Below are positions 48,101-62,100 of a DNA stretch of 64,000 bases, piece after piece. The position numbers and the translations under genes are program-made. The notes below the pieces were generated by a model. The model saw only the letters and a program-made list of their open reading frames with translations, had not been told where the DNA came from and ran no database searches. Within the stretch, counting starts at the first letter, position 1; each line of letters opens with the position of its first letter. Source of the DNA: Klebsormidium nitens. Its lineage: Eukaryota; Streptophyta; Klebsormidiophyceae; Klebsormidiales; Klebsormidiaceae. The DNA lies in NCBI GenBank assembly GCA_000708835.1, contig DF237302.1:1-64000 (forward strand). Direction: 5' to 3'.

Positions 48101-51100
48101 ACTGAGACGTCCACTACTGCCTTCTCCGTTTCGACAAACGCTGGAAGTCGATGAACAAGTTGCATCAGCTGCTCATAACGGAGAGAAGGCAAATATTCAG
48201 AACCGTCAATATGGTTAGGCTTAATCACCAGCGGATGCTCCAGACCGAAGCCCCGTTGCCGGTGGTGGTTTTTCCCCTCGCCTTGTGCAATCGTACAACT
48301 GGCGTCAGGATTAGAATCTGTCAAGCGCAAGTGTGGTGCTCAAGTCGAGCCCCCACCGCTGCCATAACTCGTCCCTGCCATCCAATCTTCCACTCCGAAA
48401 AGAAAGTAGAAAGAGTAAACACGTGGTTCTCAGATTTGTGACGTACCCGCATTAACAGGTTGATATTTAGGGGCCTCAATGGCACGGCAAAGCGTGTCTC
48501 TTAAACCAGCGCGACAGCATCCGTAAGCAGGTGGTTGCAGCAAATCTGCCAGGTTCAGTCGTCGCCGGTAAAGGATTTTAAATGAGAGAGTACGGTTTCA
48601 AGCGAACGCACATCAATCTCGAAGTCAGCTGGATCGTATATACTGCCTCACAAGGATTCACAGCCGATGTTGCCACAGTCTCAAGGCAATCTGGAACTCC
48701 GATACCAGCCAGCCATCAGAAGGGTCCAACTGACATATGCAACATTTCCTACCACTCTTTGGGAAAGAATAAAAACACACTCACAGTGTCACGCCAGTGT
48801 GGCAACACATGAGATAGACTCGTATTCAATCTTCTTTACCACATCGCGGCCATATTTGTAGCTCGGCATTTGTCTGTGGAATGCCAACAACAGTCGTGTA
48901 ATGATTCCCCCGAAATAAGTGGGCAGACATTGCCCTAAGATCCAAACCCCGAGGCAGAATGGGTGAGCTTATGTTGGTGATGAGTCTCAGCACCTAAGGT
49001 TGGCGTCGAAAATCTTGCTGTCAATGTCGGAGGTTTGCTTTACGCAGACTTCAAGCTTTCATTGCCAGCCGCGCCCTAAAGTCAAGTTCGTTCGGAACAG
49101 AGTATAAGGGGCTACGTGGAAAACAACCAGTGCAAACATGATGACATGCTGCATGCAAGTCATGTCAACTTTGCATCTGCCAGACACGTTCATTCCGAAT
49201 TGACATAAGCAGGCCACAAGAAGGTCAAAAGCATGATCGTCCTTAGGCGGCGACAATAAACCAAGGCCTTCTCCATATGGGAAGAGAAGCGACCTCAAGG
49301 CAAGCATTCTGTTGCATGAGCATTCCAAGTTGCGAAGACATGCATTCATGTCATCGACAATGCTCAATTTAAGATACGGTATGTCGAAGAAAAGCGTTGT
49401 CGAAAAAGCATCGCAGCAAGGAATTGGGTTAAACAAGGAGAGGCCATATGGAGTCTGGCGGAGCAAACGGATCAAAAGCGGAACACACTCGCCATCAAGG
49501 CGCGCTTATCGTCTGGCCTTAGTGTGAAGACCGCGGCCGTGGGCTTCTGAGCCCAGGCCCTTATCATAACCAGCCCTTAATTAATAGAAAGGGCAGACAA
49601 CTCTGCCGTAATGGAACCTGAAACACTTGATCTTAGAAAAAGCATTTCCAAGAACCCGAGAGAGCGCGCGCTTCAGCCTTCCGCAGAACAAATCTAAGCT
49701 CATATAGCGACGCACGCAGTCGGCTGAGCACCGCTTTCTCTCTAACAAAAGCCGCTCGCCGCTTGCCGCTTTAGAGAGCACTGAGGTATGTTATCGGGGG
49801 CAACATCACTCTGTGCAGCGGAGGTTAGCAACAAGAATACTACAGCAATTATTTACACGCACACACAAGACGGTTATCTGCTCGAAGTGGAATCACGAGT
49901 GAACGTGATAAGGCATTGGTGCACCCACAGACTGGCTCCGCAAAATGCACACAATCAGGGCGGTTTGAGGGACAATAATACGGACGTACTTAAGGCGCCA
50001 AAAGCGCCCATACACGCGGTCGTTATGAGCGCTTCACGGCTTGACGGAGTTCAACGCCATAAAGCGAAAGTCAGGGGGAAAAGTTGGGTCCCTATGGATG
50101 GGCTCAGGAGTCGGGGCTTACAGACGGGCGTCAGACCCAAACGGGTGCGCTTGTGAGGCGGACACCGTCAGACCCTCAGTCATGACAGTCTATCTATTGC
50201 CGCTCAGCAGCAATTCGGACCCAATCGAACAACAGGCTTGCGCAAAAATATTGTACTTCCGTCAAAAGAGGTTGTGCTGGTCCAGATTCGACGATACAGG
50301 GAGCATAAGTTGCAAAACAAATCCGCTCAGAAGACAACATTGACAAGGGGCTGTGCGGCTCTCCATAGTAGAATGACCCAGACAGAAAAGCAAGGGGGGG
50401 CTGTCATTAGTAGTGGACCCCTGTACTCAATTTACCTCCATGTCAAGCGGTTCGTCAATCCGATTCCTGCCACTTTAGAAGGTTTGCAGTTCTGAACTGG
50501 TTGTCTTGGTCTGCCTTGTTTGGAGTCCTTGACAATTCCTAAGTTACATATCTTCAGCAGAAAATGAAAAAGGTTCCTTATCCTCCCCCTGAGAAATTTG
50601 CAGCCACGGACAGGGAGGTTTGCGATGATGTTTCGTTGATTTACAATGATGTGCGAAGAGCAGCAATTACTTGCTTGAGTATGGCACGCTCACTCTGTCT
50701 GTTCGGTCAAGTCCAGTTCTTCTTGCCGGTCCAGGTCGATCTTGTTCCCAGCAATCGCCAGCACAATGTTCCGGCCCGCCATTTTCTTGAGCTCCTTAAC
50801 CCAGCTCTTAACCCGGTCAAAACTGTCCTTGTCGGTGACATCATAGACGAGGAGAGCGGCTGCAGAAGAAACGTCTCCAAGTTTCAGTGGAGGTCAAAAA
50901 ACGAGGAGCTACATACTCCCCCATGCTTAGTGCGTGCTTCGCTCCGAGGGAGAGAAGGAGAAAGTGGTGAGCAACCGGACTCTGCCTCCGTCGGTCTTCA
51001 AAGATTCCCCAGGCTACTGTGTTGCCCCCCAGAGAAGACGCAAGGGAAGCAATGCAATCATTGCTTACTAACTTTATCGTGGATATCAAACCGCGAAGGA

Positions 51101-52497
51101 AGCCGCGTTCAACCCCAACAGAAGAGGCACGAAATATATAAGATGCTCTGTATGACCAACCTATGACTTTGAAAACAGTCTGATTACTATTCTCATGTGG
51201 AATGAACCTGCCTTCCTTCCCCAATCTTGTGCATACTTCCGCCTTTTTTAGTTGCAAGGATCTGCTTTCCGCGATTGCCTATTTCCTCTGAAGGGGCAAG
51301 CATTGCAAAGTCACTGATCAAAGTAAGACAAATAGGAACAAAAGCTTTCTTACTAGAGACTACTGTATTTGCAGAAATCTTTGCCCGAACAAAACATCGA
51401 GTCCTGTGACAATTCAACTCATTGAAGTCATCATCGAAGGTCGACTCACGCAAGAAACGCCATTTATGAGCCTGACTCAAATTTGAAGTTCAGTTCAACG
51501 TCCACAACAAGACATAGACACAAAAAGGACATGGACTCACCATCGGCATCCCGATAATAGATTGGGCCTAACGAGTGGAACCTTTCCTGTCCCGCCGTAT
51601 CCTGTAGCCCACCAACCAGAGTATGTTCAACTTCGCCGGTCCAATGATGAAAGCTCAACTGCCAATAACCCAGTCGAGCATGGCTCACATGGGAAGACGG
51701 CACACATTGCTTTTTGAGGAGGCCCCGCAGGAAAGCTGATGTGAATTATGGGAGACTTGGGGAAGAAATCCACAATGATGATCAAACTCAATGCTTGAAT
51801 GCCAAGCTGGGCAAAACCTTAGCAACAAAGTACTAAGCAAGCGGCAACTCTGAATTCTGTCTTTGACAGACACACACAGCAGGCATCAACCAAGGCGATT
51901 TTACTTTTTGGGCTTCCATGACACCCTCCAGGATCTTTCTGCTGAATCCTTCAAATTAGGGGTTTTATTTCTTCAGGATCAGCACTACATTGACAGAGAA
52001 GGAAATGTTCTAAGCATATGCAAAGTGAGAACTCACCCAGATGGACAGGGCAACAGAAGTTTCTGCATCAACCAACACCTTCTTTGAGAGGAAGGATGCC
52101 TGGATGGTGGCTTGCTGTGTGTCAGAAAATTCGTCCTTGGCAAAGCGGAGGAGAAGTGATGTCTTCCCCACGCGGCCTGAAGCAGAGAGTGGCTCTGATC
52201 AACAAAAGAAGCTCCACCATCACGACAAAAGGACGAGATAGCACCGGAACAGCAGGGAGCTATTAAGCTCAAAAGGGTATCAGACTCTATCCAGAACAGC
52301 TGGGGGAGCGGCTCTTCTCAAACTGGAAACAAAAGCTAAGAGCTTTTGTTGCAAGGCTGCAAGTACATCTCAACAGGGCGATGACTACGGCCCAAACTCA
52401 GAATCAACGTGCAGCGCTTAGATCGAATCAAGTAGCTCTACTCACCTTCTCCCAAAAGAACTACCTTCAGGTTCGCAGCAGGACTTGCAGCCCGCAT
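45172..52497 (-). CDS. RAB21: Rab21-like small GTPase
   Basis: Six exons: 52446–52497, 52037–52176, 51541–51601, 50694–50859, 45625–45713, 45172–45305. Phases agree and give 213 residues. Signatures: P-loop GEGRVGKTS (residues 16–24); switch I TIQASFL, a Rab21 hallmark; [20 protein letters not shown] with catalytic Gln69; NKID at 123–126; [10 protein letters not shown] at 152–161; a tail with LIIDE and CCS, the double Cys expected to be geranylgeranylated. Rab21 proteins act on early endosomes and in endocytic sorting. As I recall, Rab21 is absent from land plants but kept in some algae and other eukaryotes. The fourth intron is about 5 kb, far longer than the others (roughly 270–1180 bp). 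Confidence 0.92.
46203..46249. repeat. Perfect 15-bp inverted repeat (hairpin)
   Basis: gcagggacaaaggca at 46203–46217 is exactly inverted as tgcctttgtccctgc at 46235–46249, with a 17-nt loop. It lies in the long Rab21 intron. Confidence 0.75.
47010..47345. repeat. Dispersed repeat, copy 1 (Rab21 intron)
   Basis: Starts gatcaaaagcggaacaaaa and contains gggctcacaagcccaggccc, then a purine-rich tract and a aagccgctcgc-type end. The same order recurs at 49468–49780. Diverged copies, no coding content seen. Confidence 0.45.
49468..49780. repeat. Dispersed repeat, copy 2 (Rab21 intron)
   Basis: Starts gatcaaaagcggaacacac and contains gggcttctgagcccaggccc, ending in aaaagccgctcgccgc. It pairs with the copy at 47010–47345 in the same orientation. 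Confidence 0.45.
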
Positions 52498-53140
52498 CGT
52501 TCTGCTCCAAGCTGCCACAGCTGCTCAAAGCCCTAGGTATCTTGGGCTACACCGGACAGGGGCAAAGTGCTCTATCCGCTTCCAGCAGCCGCCCTTACAT
52601 GCCACGATACCTGCATGCAAGGGAATATTGCAACAACTGTCCCAGATCATAGATGAAATTGCATGAGCATGCCGTGTACAGGGGCCCAGACAGTCAGCAT
52701 TATGATACTGTATCAGATACATATACCTATACCCACTTTAATACTTTACCCACAGTCACCAGACTGCGGTGTGAACTGGAATCAACGCACTTTCAGCCAC
52801 TCGATCAGAAATTTGAACAGCATCGGACGGGGTAGGACGCCTATGTTTCAAAATTCAAACTCAGGGCCAAACGAGCACATCTATCACGATGGAATGCTCT
52901 GTAGAGCTTGGATATCTAGCATTCTGAGAACCCTTCTAAAAAGGGGCAATGCTTGAATGGCGTCATTTGTTCAGTGATTTTGAAAGGATTTAGAAATTCC
53001 TGATGCGCTAGGAAAGCTGCAGGGCCCGCTCTATTGTTTACCAAGTTTTTCAGATGCGCCATGCGCTGGTAATTTGGAGACACAGGGAGGGCTCATTTGA
53101 GAGGATGACCAATTGACAGCCATCTTTTCGTTTCTAGAAG
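52498..53140. promoter_or_regulatory. Head-to-head spacer between Rab21 and BLD10
   Basis: 643 bp between divergent start codons. A pyrimidine-rich tract with AG (tttctag) ends 3 nt before the BLD10 ATG, so the last intron of a spliced 5'UTR may lie here. No other feature recognised. Confidence 0.35.
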
Positions 53141-56100
53141 ATGGGGGCGCCAAAGGTGCAGGATGCACCAGGAGAGATAGCTGCCCTAAAGCGGAAGCTT
53201 GAAGCGTTGAATTACATTGAAGGCGTTGAGGGTGTGAACGCATACTCGGCTCCTTTGACAAAGAGACTCCTAGACGATGTCGTGCATACCACTGAGAGAT
53301 ACCGCTCTTTGAAGATGCAAGAAACTCGAAAGTCATACGAGCTGGAGAGCGAGAGGAAAAAGGCAGAACTTCTGCGGCAGGAGAATGGGAGGCTGCTGAA
53401 GGAGAACAACGAGTTGCACCTGGCCCGGATGAAGGACGCAGAGGCGAGCCGTGCAAACGAGAGGAGCAGCTGGCTAGCACAGAAGAAGTCGGAAGATGAG
53501 CTGGCGGAGCTGCGGTTCTGGAAAACGCAGGCCGCGAGCAGATTTGAAAGCTTGGAAAAGGAGAAGGATGGGTTACGATTGCAGCTACAGAAGCAGCTGG
53601 GAGGTACAGAGCCCCCCGCTCCAATTCACACCACCCTTCCCTTGCCACATCTGACCTGCAGGACATGTGTTTTAAAGCCTGAGCAGCTTCAGTACTGCAA
53701 GCACACTAACTGGTTACTTCATATACCGAATGGTTTAGCGTAGGCACACCTTGTCTCGGACGGAGCCTCGTCAGCCAAGCTGGCCTTGAAAGGTCTTTAT
53801 CTGCTTGGCGATCACGTGCTTGGTGTACACTTTATGAAGTCTGGACCTGTCTCATGCAGGTGATATGGATTTCACCATCTCTGATCCACTAGGTGAGCTC
53901 ACTCTCAGAGTCTCAGCAAACGCAAAGCTGGTCATCTGGACGGCTGGCTGTTGGTTTGAATCAGTTGCATTTATAACAATGGGCAATGTGCTGAGGTTCT
54001 TACACAACATTTCAACCCTGTAATTTGTGACCCGTGTCTACCATGACGATATCGCCCCCACAGTGTTAAGAGTGCTTACATAACTGTGATACATTGTCTG
54101 CAGTCCCCCTGACAGACGAAGGTGCAGTGGCAAGATTACCTGCGGCCAAGTTGCCTGACTCAGGAGTAATTGACTTGGTCAGGTGAGTTTGTGTCGCAAT
54201 TTCTTGGTGACTGATCATGAGTACTTCGGTGGTCCCTCAAGAGCTGGGCATGAAGTTGCAAATGATGGATTTACAGATCAATTATTATGAATAAAACAAA
54301 GGCAACAAAAGCCACAAGAGGGAAGAACGGGGGGCTCGGGAGGGCGGCATTCGAACAAAGAAGAGGGGGCTGCAGCACTATACCTCACTCACAAATGAGA
54401 TGGCTCGCAACTCAAAACAGAATTGCTTGATTTATTGGCAACTCGAGTGTGCCGGTCAACTGCTGCGTGCAACACTAGAAGAAGCCATTGAAACCATCTG
54501 AATGCTGTTCAATAGGCGTTGGTTGAAAACACGACAAGTGTGTCCATTCTCGCTCTTAGCAGTGAAAGGGGCATTCTCAAGTCTGGGTGTCACCTCTCTT
54601 AAAACTGCTTTAAGTGTACAAGTGGTTGGACTCGGCTGTCAAAATATAATACATGTGAGACAGAGTCTGCTGTAAAACCTGCCCTTTTGGCACTTTTGCC
54701 AGGCTGTCAGACGAGAGGGCGGCCACCAGCGCCGAGCAGATCGCTTTCCTGCAGGCCCAGCAAGCAGAGCTCAGCGAGTTGCTGTCGACAGCGCAGGTTT
54801 GACTTTGACACATTAAAAGCTTTATCAGCGTTGTGCCAATCCATTTCGATCCCTGCTGCAATCTGCCGTCTTGCTAGTAGCCTGCACCAGCCACCGCTTT
54901 GCCGATTCTGTAAAACTGTTTTGGAACTAAAAGGTGTTGCCTGTCGTTGTAGCCCAGGGTAATCTGCATGATAGAGTGACCCAGGTATCACTTCTCCTGA
55001 TGCATAACTTGGCTTTACAGGCTACGGTGCAAGCACGAGAAGAGGAAGTTCAGCGCTTGACACGATTGCTGGAGGGGGGCCGCAATGTTGACGACCTCTC
55101 CGCAGGTGCGTGCAATACTACCCATAGAGCAGGCCCTTTGTAGTATGCGCTGTCTTTGAGTTCCTCGAAGAGAGCAATCTGAATTTGATCATGCTTATTA
55201 AGCCTAGGTGAGATCTTACAAGTCAAAAACGGCTTCCGGTTCTTGTGTTCGGATCCTAACGGCTGGAAAATCTCCAAGCCCCTCTCCTTGTTGCCCTCAG
55301 TCATACATCTGGTCCCTGTCTGTGCTTTCAAACCTAATGCAGGAGTCGTACACGAAGCACAGCGCTGTCAATGAGAAGGCCGATGGAGGTCCTGCTCTCG
55401 GACTTGCTTGCACAGATTGCCATAACACTGACCATAACCAGAAGACACTTCCATACCTACATACATAACTTCTTGCTTCCTTACTTACACGATTTCTTGC
55501 AGAGCACGAGAAGAAAGCGGCAGAGGAGCTCCTCACTTCCTTGAATCACCAAGTGGAGTACATGACGAAAGAACTGGCCGCGTTTGACGAGGTGAGGGTC
55601 ACATTTTTACAATGACTTAGCAGTACGATTTTCGGAAGGGGCTGAAGTCTCTCTTGGGACTGTGTCCAATTGACCCATACGAGGCCGACCTGCTGCATCA
55701 TTAGTGTTCCTGCGATTCATCAACCCGTCCTGCACACTCCACAGTAATATTGCTCTCATAACACGTCACTGGAAGACCATGCCCTCTCACTTCGTTTAGG
55801 TTTAAAACATGCTAGTCGAAGATCAGACCCTTTTCCTCACCTGTCCTTAGTCCCTGTCTGTTTCGTACAGGTGTCCAAGAAGAAGGAGGAGGCAGAGCAG
55901 CGGTTGCAGCAGGCGGAGGCTAGGGTCAAGGCCTTGACCGACGAGGTGGCCGAGCAGGAATCTCAAGCCAAGAAGGTACGAATGGGCAGCGGCACGCACG
56001 TTTTGTTTGTCGATTGAGAGTTGACGCGACTTGTCAAATACTGTGATGTTGGGAAAACGACGTACGGTGTTTGGTGTGCGCCAACCATGCTCTTGCAAAT

Positions 56101-59100
56101 TACCACTCTGTGCAAGTAGCACCTTGCTTGAATGACGACATTGGCTGTTTGGGCGTTACTACAAGAAATTTTATCTGGAAGAAGCGGCGGTCCTCGTTGG
56201 CGGTGTCGGACCACTTCGAGGCCTCAGCCGATCGTTTCTCAGATATGCATCGAATCTCCTGGGCATATGTCAAAATCCTCATTGCCTCCTGATTTGAAGG
56301 CCGTGACGCGATTCCAGTGCTGACACCATCCGGTATGCTCCTGCTTCTAACTCACACCTTTGCTCCTCTTCAGTTGGTCAAGGAAGTTCTCGAAGTCCAC
56401 TCCCTGCTCGGCCCAGCACCCGCCTCTGCTCCAGGCGAGTCAGACTCAGCGTCCGCTGATTTGTCGGAGAGGATGGAGGCCGTAAAGGGTTCGTTACGAG
56501 AGCGTATAGAGGAGCTGCGGTCGAAGATGGCTGGGGAGAAAGAGGAGCTGGAACGGCTGAGGGAGGCGAGTCAGAAGCATCATGAGCAGGTGAAGGCGCT
56601 CAAGCGGAGAGTCGGCGACCTGGAGAAGGAGAAGGCGGCGTCTGCAGAATCGTCACAGCGGTTAGACCACCCTTTCACTTACTTGTACTTTCCTTTTGGC
56701 TGATACTTGGAAGCCGGAAGTGTCACTTTGTTCGCTAGCTCCAAACGTTGAGAAATTCAATAACATGAAAGATGGGAGGTGCCATGTTGTTTGCCTGCTG
56801 CAGAATACTGAATCGCGAGTGTACGAGTGAAGGCTCACTTGCCTTTATTGCCTTTCATGATACTGGGACCGAGTAGGAAGGGCCGAGATGAAGCAAGGGT
56901 CTAGACTGCACTTGAGAAGTCTTACTGTACTTGAGAAAGGCATCATGCATTTCAATAACGGAAAATGGAACTTTTGTGTTGAAGAAGATCGACGGCAGAC
57001 GTAATGTGCCTGAAAATATGGCCACAGATGATGCCCACAGATGCAGACGCTTTGAGAGGGTGGAGGTCTATGTTCAGACACCGATTTTTTGAGTCCTTGT
57101 TCTGCTTACGAAGAGGCCAAGCGAATCTGACAAGATGGAAGGTCTAGTCCAAGCTCTTCAGATGGTTCCCCCATCTTCTGACTGTCCTTCAGAAGTTCTT
57201 CGAGGAGCGCTGATCACTTTCTCCGCTTTTTCGACGTTTGCGCTGTCAAGCCTTTAACGGACGTCAGCGCTGCTTCTCTTTGCAGGACCAAGGACGAGCT
57301 GGCAGCTGCGATGCGGGAGCTAACCGGGGCCAAGAACGAGCTGTCCACCAAGCAGATGCGGATTCAGAAGCTCGGCCAGGACTGCAAGAAGCACAAGGAA
57401 GCGGTGGCAAAGCTGGAGGCCGAGTGTCGAACCGCCAAAGAAGGGCTGGAGGCTGCCAGAAAGGAGACGGAAGCTGCTCGGAGGGCTCTGGGGGGGAGGA
57501 ACGGTGCTTCTGGCGCAGCGGCGCAGCCGGTGGAACAGGATGGGGCGGCGACAGAGCTCCGGAGGAGAGTCGAGGAGCTTGAGAGGGAGTTGCGGGAGGT
57601 CGATGAGCAGCGGCGCTCCGCAGAAGCGTTGGTGGAGTCACTGAAAGTGGAGTCGGAAACTTTGAAGCGGGAGCTGGCAGGGAGAGACGAGGAAGTGGTT
57701 CAACTGCGTTTGGAGGTGGAAAGAAGCGCTGCGGAAGGGGCAGGTGGACCAGCGATGACCGGAACTGAGTCGGAGCTCGCTGCGAAAGACGCGCTTCTCC
57801 AGGAGTTGAGGCTGAAGTTGCAGGAGGCGGAGCAAAGGGCCGCTCTTCTGGCGCGGGAAAAGGAGGCGCTGGTCGCCGAAATGCAGTCTGCGTCAGCAAA
57901 CGGCGCAAACGGCGACCAGCTGCGGGAGCTGCAGTCGATGCTGGCGACTCTCCAGGAGGAGCTGCGGCGACGAGACGAGAGCGACCCGGGCCGTCCAACA
58001 ACTACCTCGGGGACTGGGGAGGGTTTCGAAAAGCCGACTGTATTGGACGTGGAAGGCACCCGGGAGGAGAGTTCGTTGCCAGCGGGATCGACAGAAAGCG
58101 TGCAAGGTCAGTACGGAACGTCGGGGCTCCAGGAGGGTGACGTGGCACGGCTGAAGCAGGAGCTCCTCGCTGCCGGGAAGCAGATTGAGGCAGTCACGGC
58201 CGAGAGGGACTCGCTGAAGGGGAGGGTCGAGGAGTTGGTAGCGCAGGTCTCGGAGTTGCAGTGGACGGTGTCGGCGCTAAAAAGAGCAGCGGAGCTGGGG
58301 TTGCAACGAGCGGCGGACAGCGAGGGGGCTGACGCCGATGGGGAGGGCGGTCTGCAGGCGGCCGTCGATAGGCTGCGATTTGAGCTGGGCGAGAGGGAAG
58401 CGGACCTGGCGTGTCTGCAGGAGGACTACGAGGTGCAGGCGAAGAAGATGCAGGAGACGATGGAAGTAAGTAGTCGGTCGTACTCGCTCCCTTTCCTTGC
58501 TAAAGTTGCCGTTGCTAAGCGAGACCACAGCTGATATTAGAACACGTACTGGGCGACGGAAAACGCTCCAAATAGTGCTGCTCGTCAGCTATTTGTCGAG
58601 CCATCGTCCTTTGTGGCTACCTTTAGTTGCAAAGTCGATCTAAGTTGGTGACGAGTCACTGTGTCCTTTGGCCCAACAGTTCTGCAACAGATCTGAGTCT
58701 CTTACTCCGCTTACATGGAGCAAGTTCCATCTTTGAGCGGAACTTCTATCGTCCCTGACTGATCCTGGATGGTCGATTCAAGTACGGTGGCTTTTGTCAA
58801 AGTTCACGTGGTAGCGCTTCAGAACTTCTATGAACGATCATACTCATCTCTACCTGTGCGCTCTGACATGGCCGTCTTTTGAGATCTGTTCATCTCATTA
58901 CGTTTCAAAGGTTGTCGGACGCCCAGTTATAACTCCTGTAAGGCCCCTTAAGCTGAACGGCGAACGAGAGAGACCTAAGCCTGTGGGCAACTTTGCTCTT
59001 GTGTGCAGGAGCTCAGCCAACGTGCCGTAACGCTTGAGAAGACCTGCGCGTCCTTGGCCACGGAGAAGGAGCGGGCCGAGACCAGCCTTGAGGAGGTGAC

Positions 59101-62100
59101 GCTCTAAGCATCCTCTTCCCCTGGACAATCTATATTCAGTAGAGACTTTTGTCCTTGATTTACCTCGTAAAGAGAATCTTAGACCTGCCACTGACCAGCG
59201 AGGGGACCCATGATCTGGCGCGGAAGTGCTTTTGTTACTGGATTGTTCTAAAGACTGCGGCTCATCGTTGGCGTGGTCAGCAGATCATTCTGTACCCTCG
59301 ACGGCGAGAACGACTAACCTCACCCAAGACTGTGTCCATTCAGTTGGTTTTCGCAGTGTTTGCGAACGATCCGGTAAAAGGTGTAAAACCTGGCGGAACT
59401 TTATCCAGACTTTCCGGTTTCTTTGCGTCCGCGTGCAGGCGGTTGCAAAAGCGAAAGAGGCGCAGGCTGAGTGCCAAAGGCTGCAGGAAGCTGAAGCCAA
59501 GCTAGCCACAGACCTCGACAAGGTGACAATACAGTCCCTTCGCGCTCACTGACAAATTTTAACGCGCCACAGACATAGGACACGACTTGCTCGGTGATGT
59601 TGAATGACATCCCTTGATTCTGTCAGTAACCACTTGCTCAGGGCTTTGATTGGATGCCAGACTCTCTCTTGAAACCCGTTGAATGGAGTTCAGCAGCCCA
59701 CTACCAACAAGCTTTAGTTTCTCAACTGGAAAAGGGTCGGTTGATCGGACGACTGCCGGAGGTGCACAGCGTGTTGGGCAAGCGTGCTATCTAACACCAC
59801 GCGCGTTCGTCCTGCCAGGTGGAAAAGCAGTACGCCGCTGCCAGTAAGGACCTGCAGGATTCACGGTCGGAGGGGCTGCGGCTGCGGCGGCAGCTGGCGG
59901 AGGCTGATCTGGTGAGTCGGTGATCAATGGAGCACGTCGCAGAGTTCCCATTTCACGTGGTAGAGCGCGGAATTCGTTTGTGTTCTGCAAAAAAGGTCCT
60001 CTTTACTGTGGAAATCACAAAAAGCGTCTCTTGTGTACGGGGTCTGGTCAATGCTTCGTGGTTCGAGAGCGCAGATCACCGCTCGAGTCCAGTCCGCCAT
60101 ACGTCGAGATCAGTGCGTCTGGGGAAGCGGAGCACTTTCAGAATTGATTGTTTATCCGAGTGATCTGAAGTCACCTTCCCTTGCACAGGGCATGGGAACG
60201 CAGTCTCTTCAAGGCGACGAATTGCAGCGGCAGTGCGTCACCCTAAGGTAGGTCTGCTTCGGTGCAGACTGGATTTGGCACTTCCCTCAATATGGTCCTG
60301 TGTTTTGTTCTGCATAGATTTCTGCTTCTACTCTGCCTCTTTCACCAAGTTCGACATTAATACTCCTGCTTGCTCTTCTCGTGTTCGTCAAACCCTCTAG
60401 ATGCTGTGGAAAGTCCTCACTGGCAGGGATGAGTAAGCGGGTCTTCGTACCCGGCACTCAGCGGAAGACAGCGACGTTTCAAACTCATGCGTGCGGCTTT
60501 CAAGCTGGACAAGCAACTTTCCTGACGCTGCACACAAAGTTGTTGCAGGCAAAGTCTCCAGGCGGCGAAGCAGCGCGAAGACTCGCTCGAGACGCAGGTC
60601 AGTGAGTTGACGACTCAGCGCGACAAGGAGCGGAGCGCCGCGTCAAAGGTGCGGGAAGAGCTACTCGAGGCGAAGTAAGTACTCCTACTTTCTATGAGCC
60701 TGGTGGTTCGGGAACGCTTCCGGAAAAGTGACGCACTCAATTGCTGAGAACAACCGCGTGTCAAATCTGATAGGCAACGGGTGAGCAGGTGCAGTAGCAA
60801 TCCGTTGTGAGGGTTTCGATACTCCGGTCTCGAGTCGGAAACGGTCAAAGGCGCTCGACCATTAGGGGCATGCCTGTCAACCGCGAGCCCTCCTCACCAG
60901 GGATGGCGTGACGGCAATCAGAGAAAGAGAGCTTTACCTGCTGGTCTCGTTACACCAACTTCTGAAAAACAAAGTATCAAAATTTCAAGTTTCAAGGCTG
61001 ATATGTGTTTGGAAAACATCGTTCAAGCTTTTTGTCCCGAGCGATCCTGTTGGCGGTCAGGGGATCAACATGGAAGCACCTCACCGTCTTTCGTGGGGTG
61101 TCCCGCACGACCTGTTGATTGTCGACTCGAATCTGTTTCTGATTACTCCTCGATTGCCTGGATACGAATTTTGGAGCCTCACAGTGGCGAACGCTCTTTC
61201 AGGCACCAGCTGGACAACGCCGAGAAAGACGAGGAGCAGCTGAAGACGCTGATCACCCAGCTGGACTCGACCAGGGAGGATCTGGTGAGCCTGCGACGGT
61301 TGCGCACAGATTGCTCTCAAAACTCCTCCGTGAGCACAAGGTCCTGAGCCACTTTCGTGTCAACAACTTTGGCCAGTATCCTTTGCTGGCCGCTTTGACT
61401 CGATTGTCGGAATGTAATGTCATTATCGGTCGTAAAGTACCACTTTGTCTCGAAGCTTCCGTGATCCACAATAAAAACGCGACCGGGTTTTTGATTTGTG
61501 CGGTGAAGCATCGCTGGAGCATAAACTTGACACTGCCCTTGTCGAGGTAGCGAGGAGCAAGAAGCAAGCAATGGTCTTGGCCGTTGCAAAAAGTAGCGCA
61601 GACCACCTATTACAACGTTCCCAGAACCCCGGATATTAAGCTTCGAATTTAAGGGGTGATTGCTAGCGGTCTTCCTTCTGGTCGGAATCAACCCTGCGAT
61701 CAAGCAATGCTTCCGCTCAAGCGTCTCTTTGCGAACCCCAGGATTCAATTTGCAGATGCTACCAACCATTCAGTCAACACGTGCAAGCTCTGAGGAGAGG
61801 CAGGACGTGGTCAACAGTCTCTTCAGACTAACACCAATTGGCTTCTTCAACCGCAGACACGCAGCTTTCATCTCATCTCTCGTCGCTATTGTCAGGAAGC
61901 TTTACCAACTACAATCCTGTCTCCTCTCCAGGTCACGAAGCTGCGGGCCTCGTTGGCGGCGGAGCGCGTCGCCAGCAAGCGCGTGTCCAGCCTGGAAGAA
62001 GAGAAGGCGGGCGTGAAGCGCGAGCTAGACAGGGCCTCTGCGGAGGTCGCCCAGCTGCGGCAGGTCATCGAGGCGCTCGACCGAGACAGGGACCACATGC

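Larger units (their letters stand above)
45714..50693 (-). other. Giant fourth intron of the Rab21-like gene
   Basis: About 4980 bp with no exon I could join. It contains a dispersed repeat pair (about 47010–47345 and 49468–49780), a perfect hairpin (46203–46249) and short ORFs (for example minus 48034–48330 and 49059–49475) with no recognised domain. The repeats suggest growth by insertion. Confidence 0.6.

Noticed and set aside
46436-49475. Separate genes from minus ORFs at 46436–46708, 48034–48330 and 49059–49475
   Set aside because: No recognisable domain, no phase-consistent partners, and all lie inside the Rab21 intron. Left as unexplained intron sequence.
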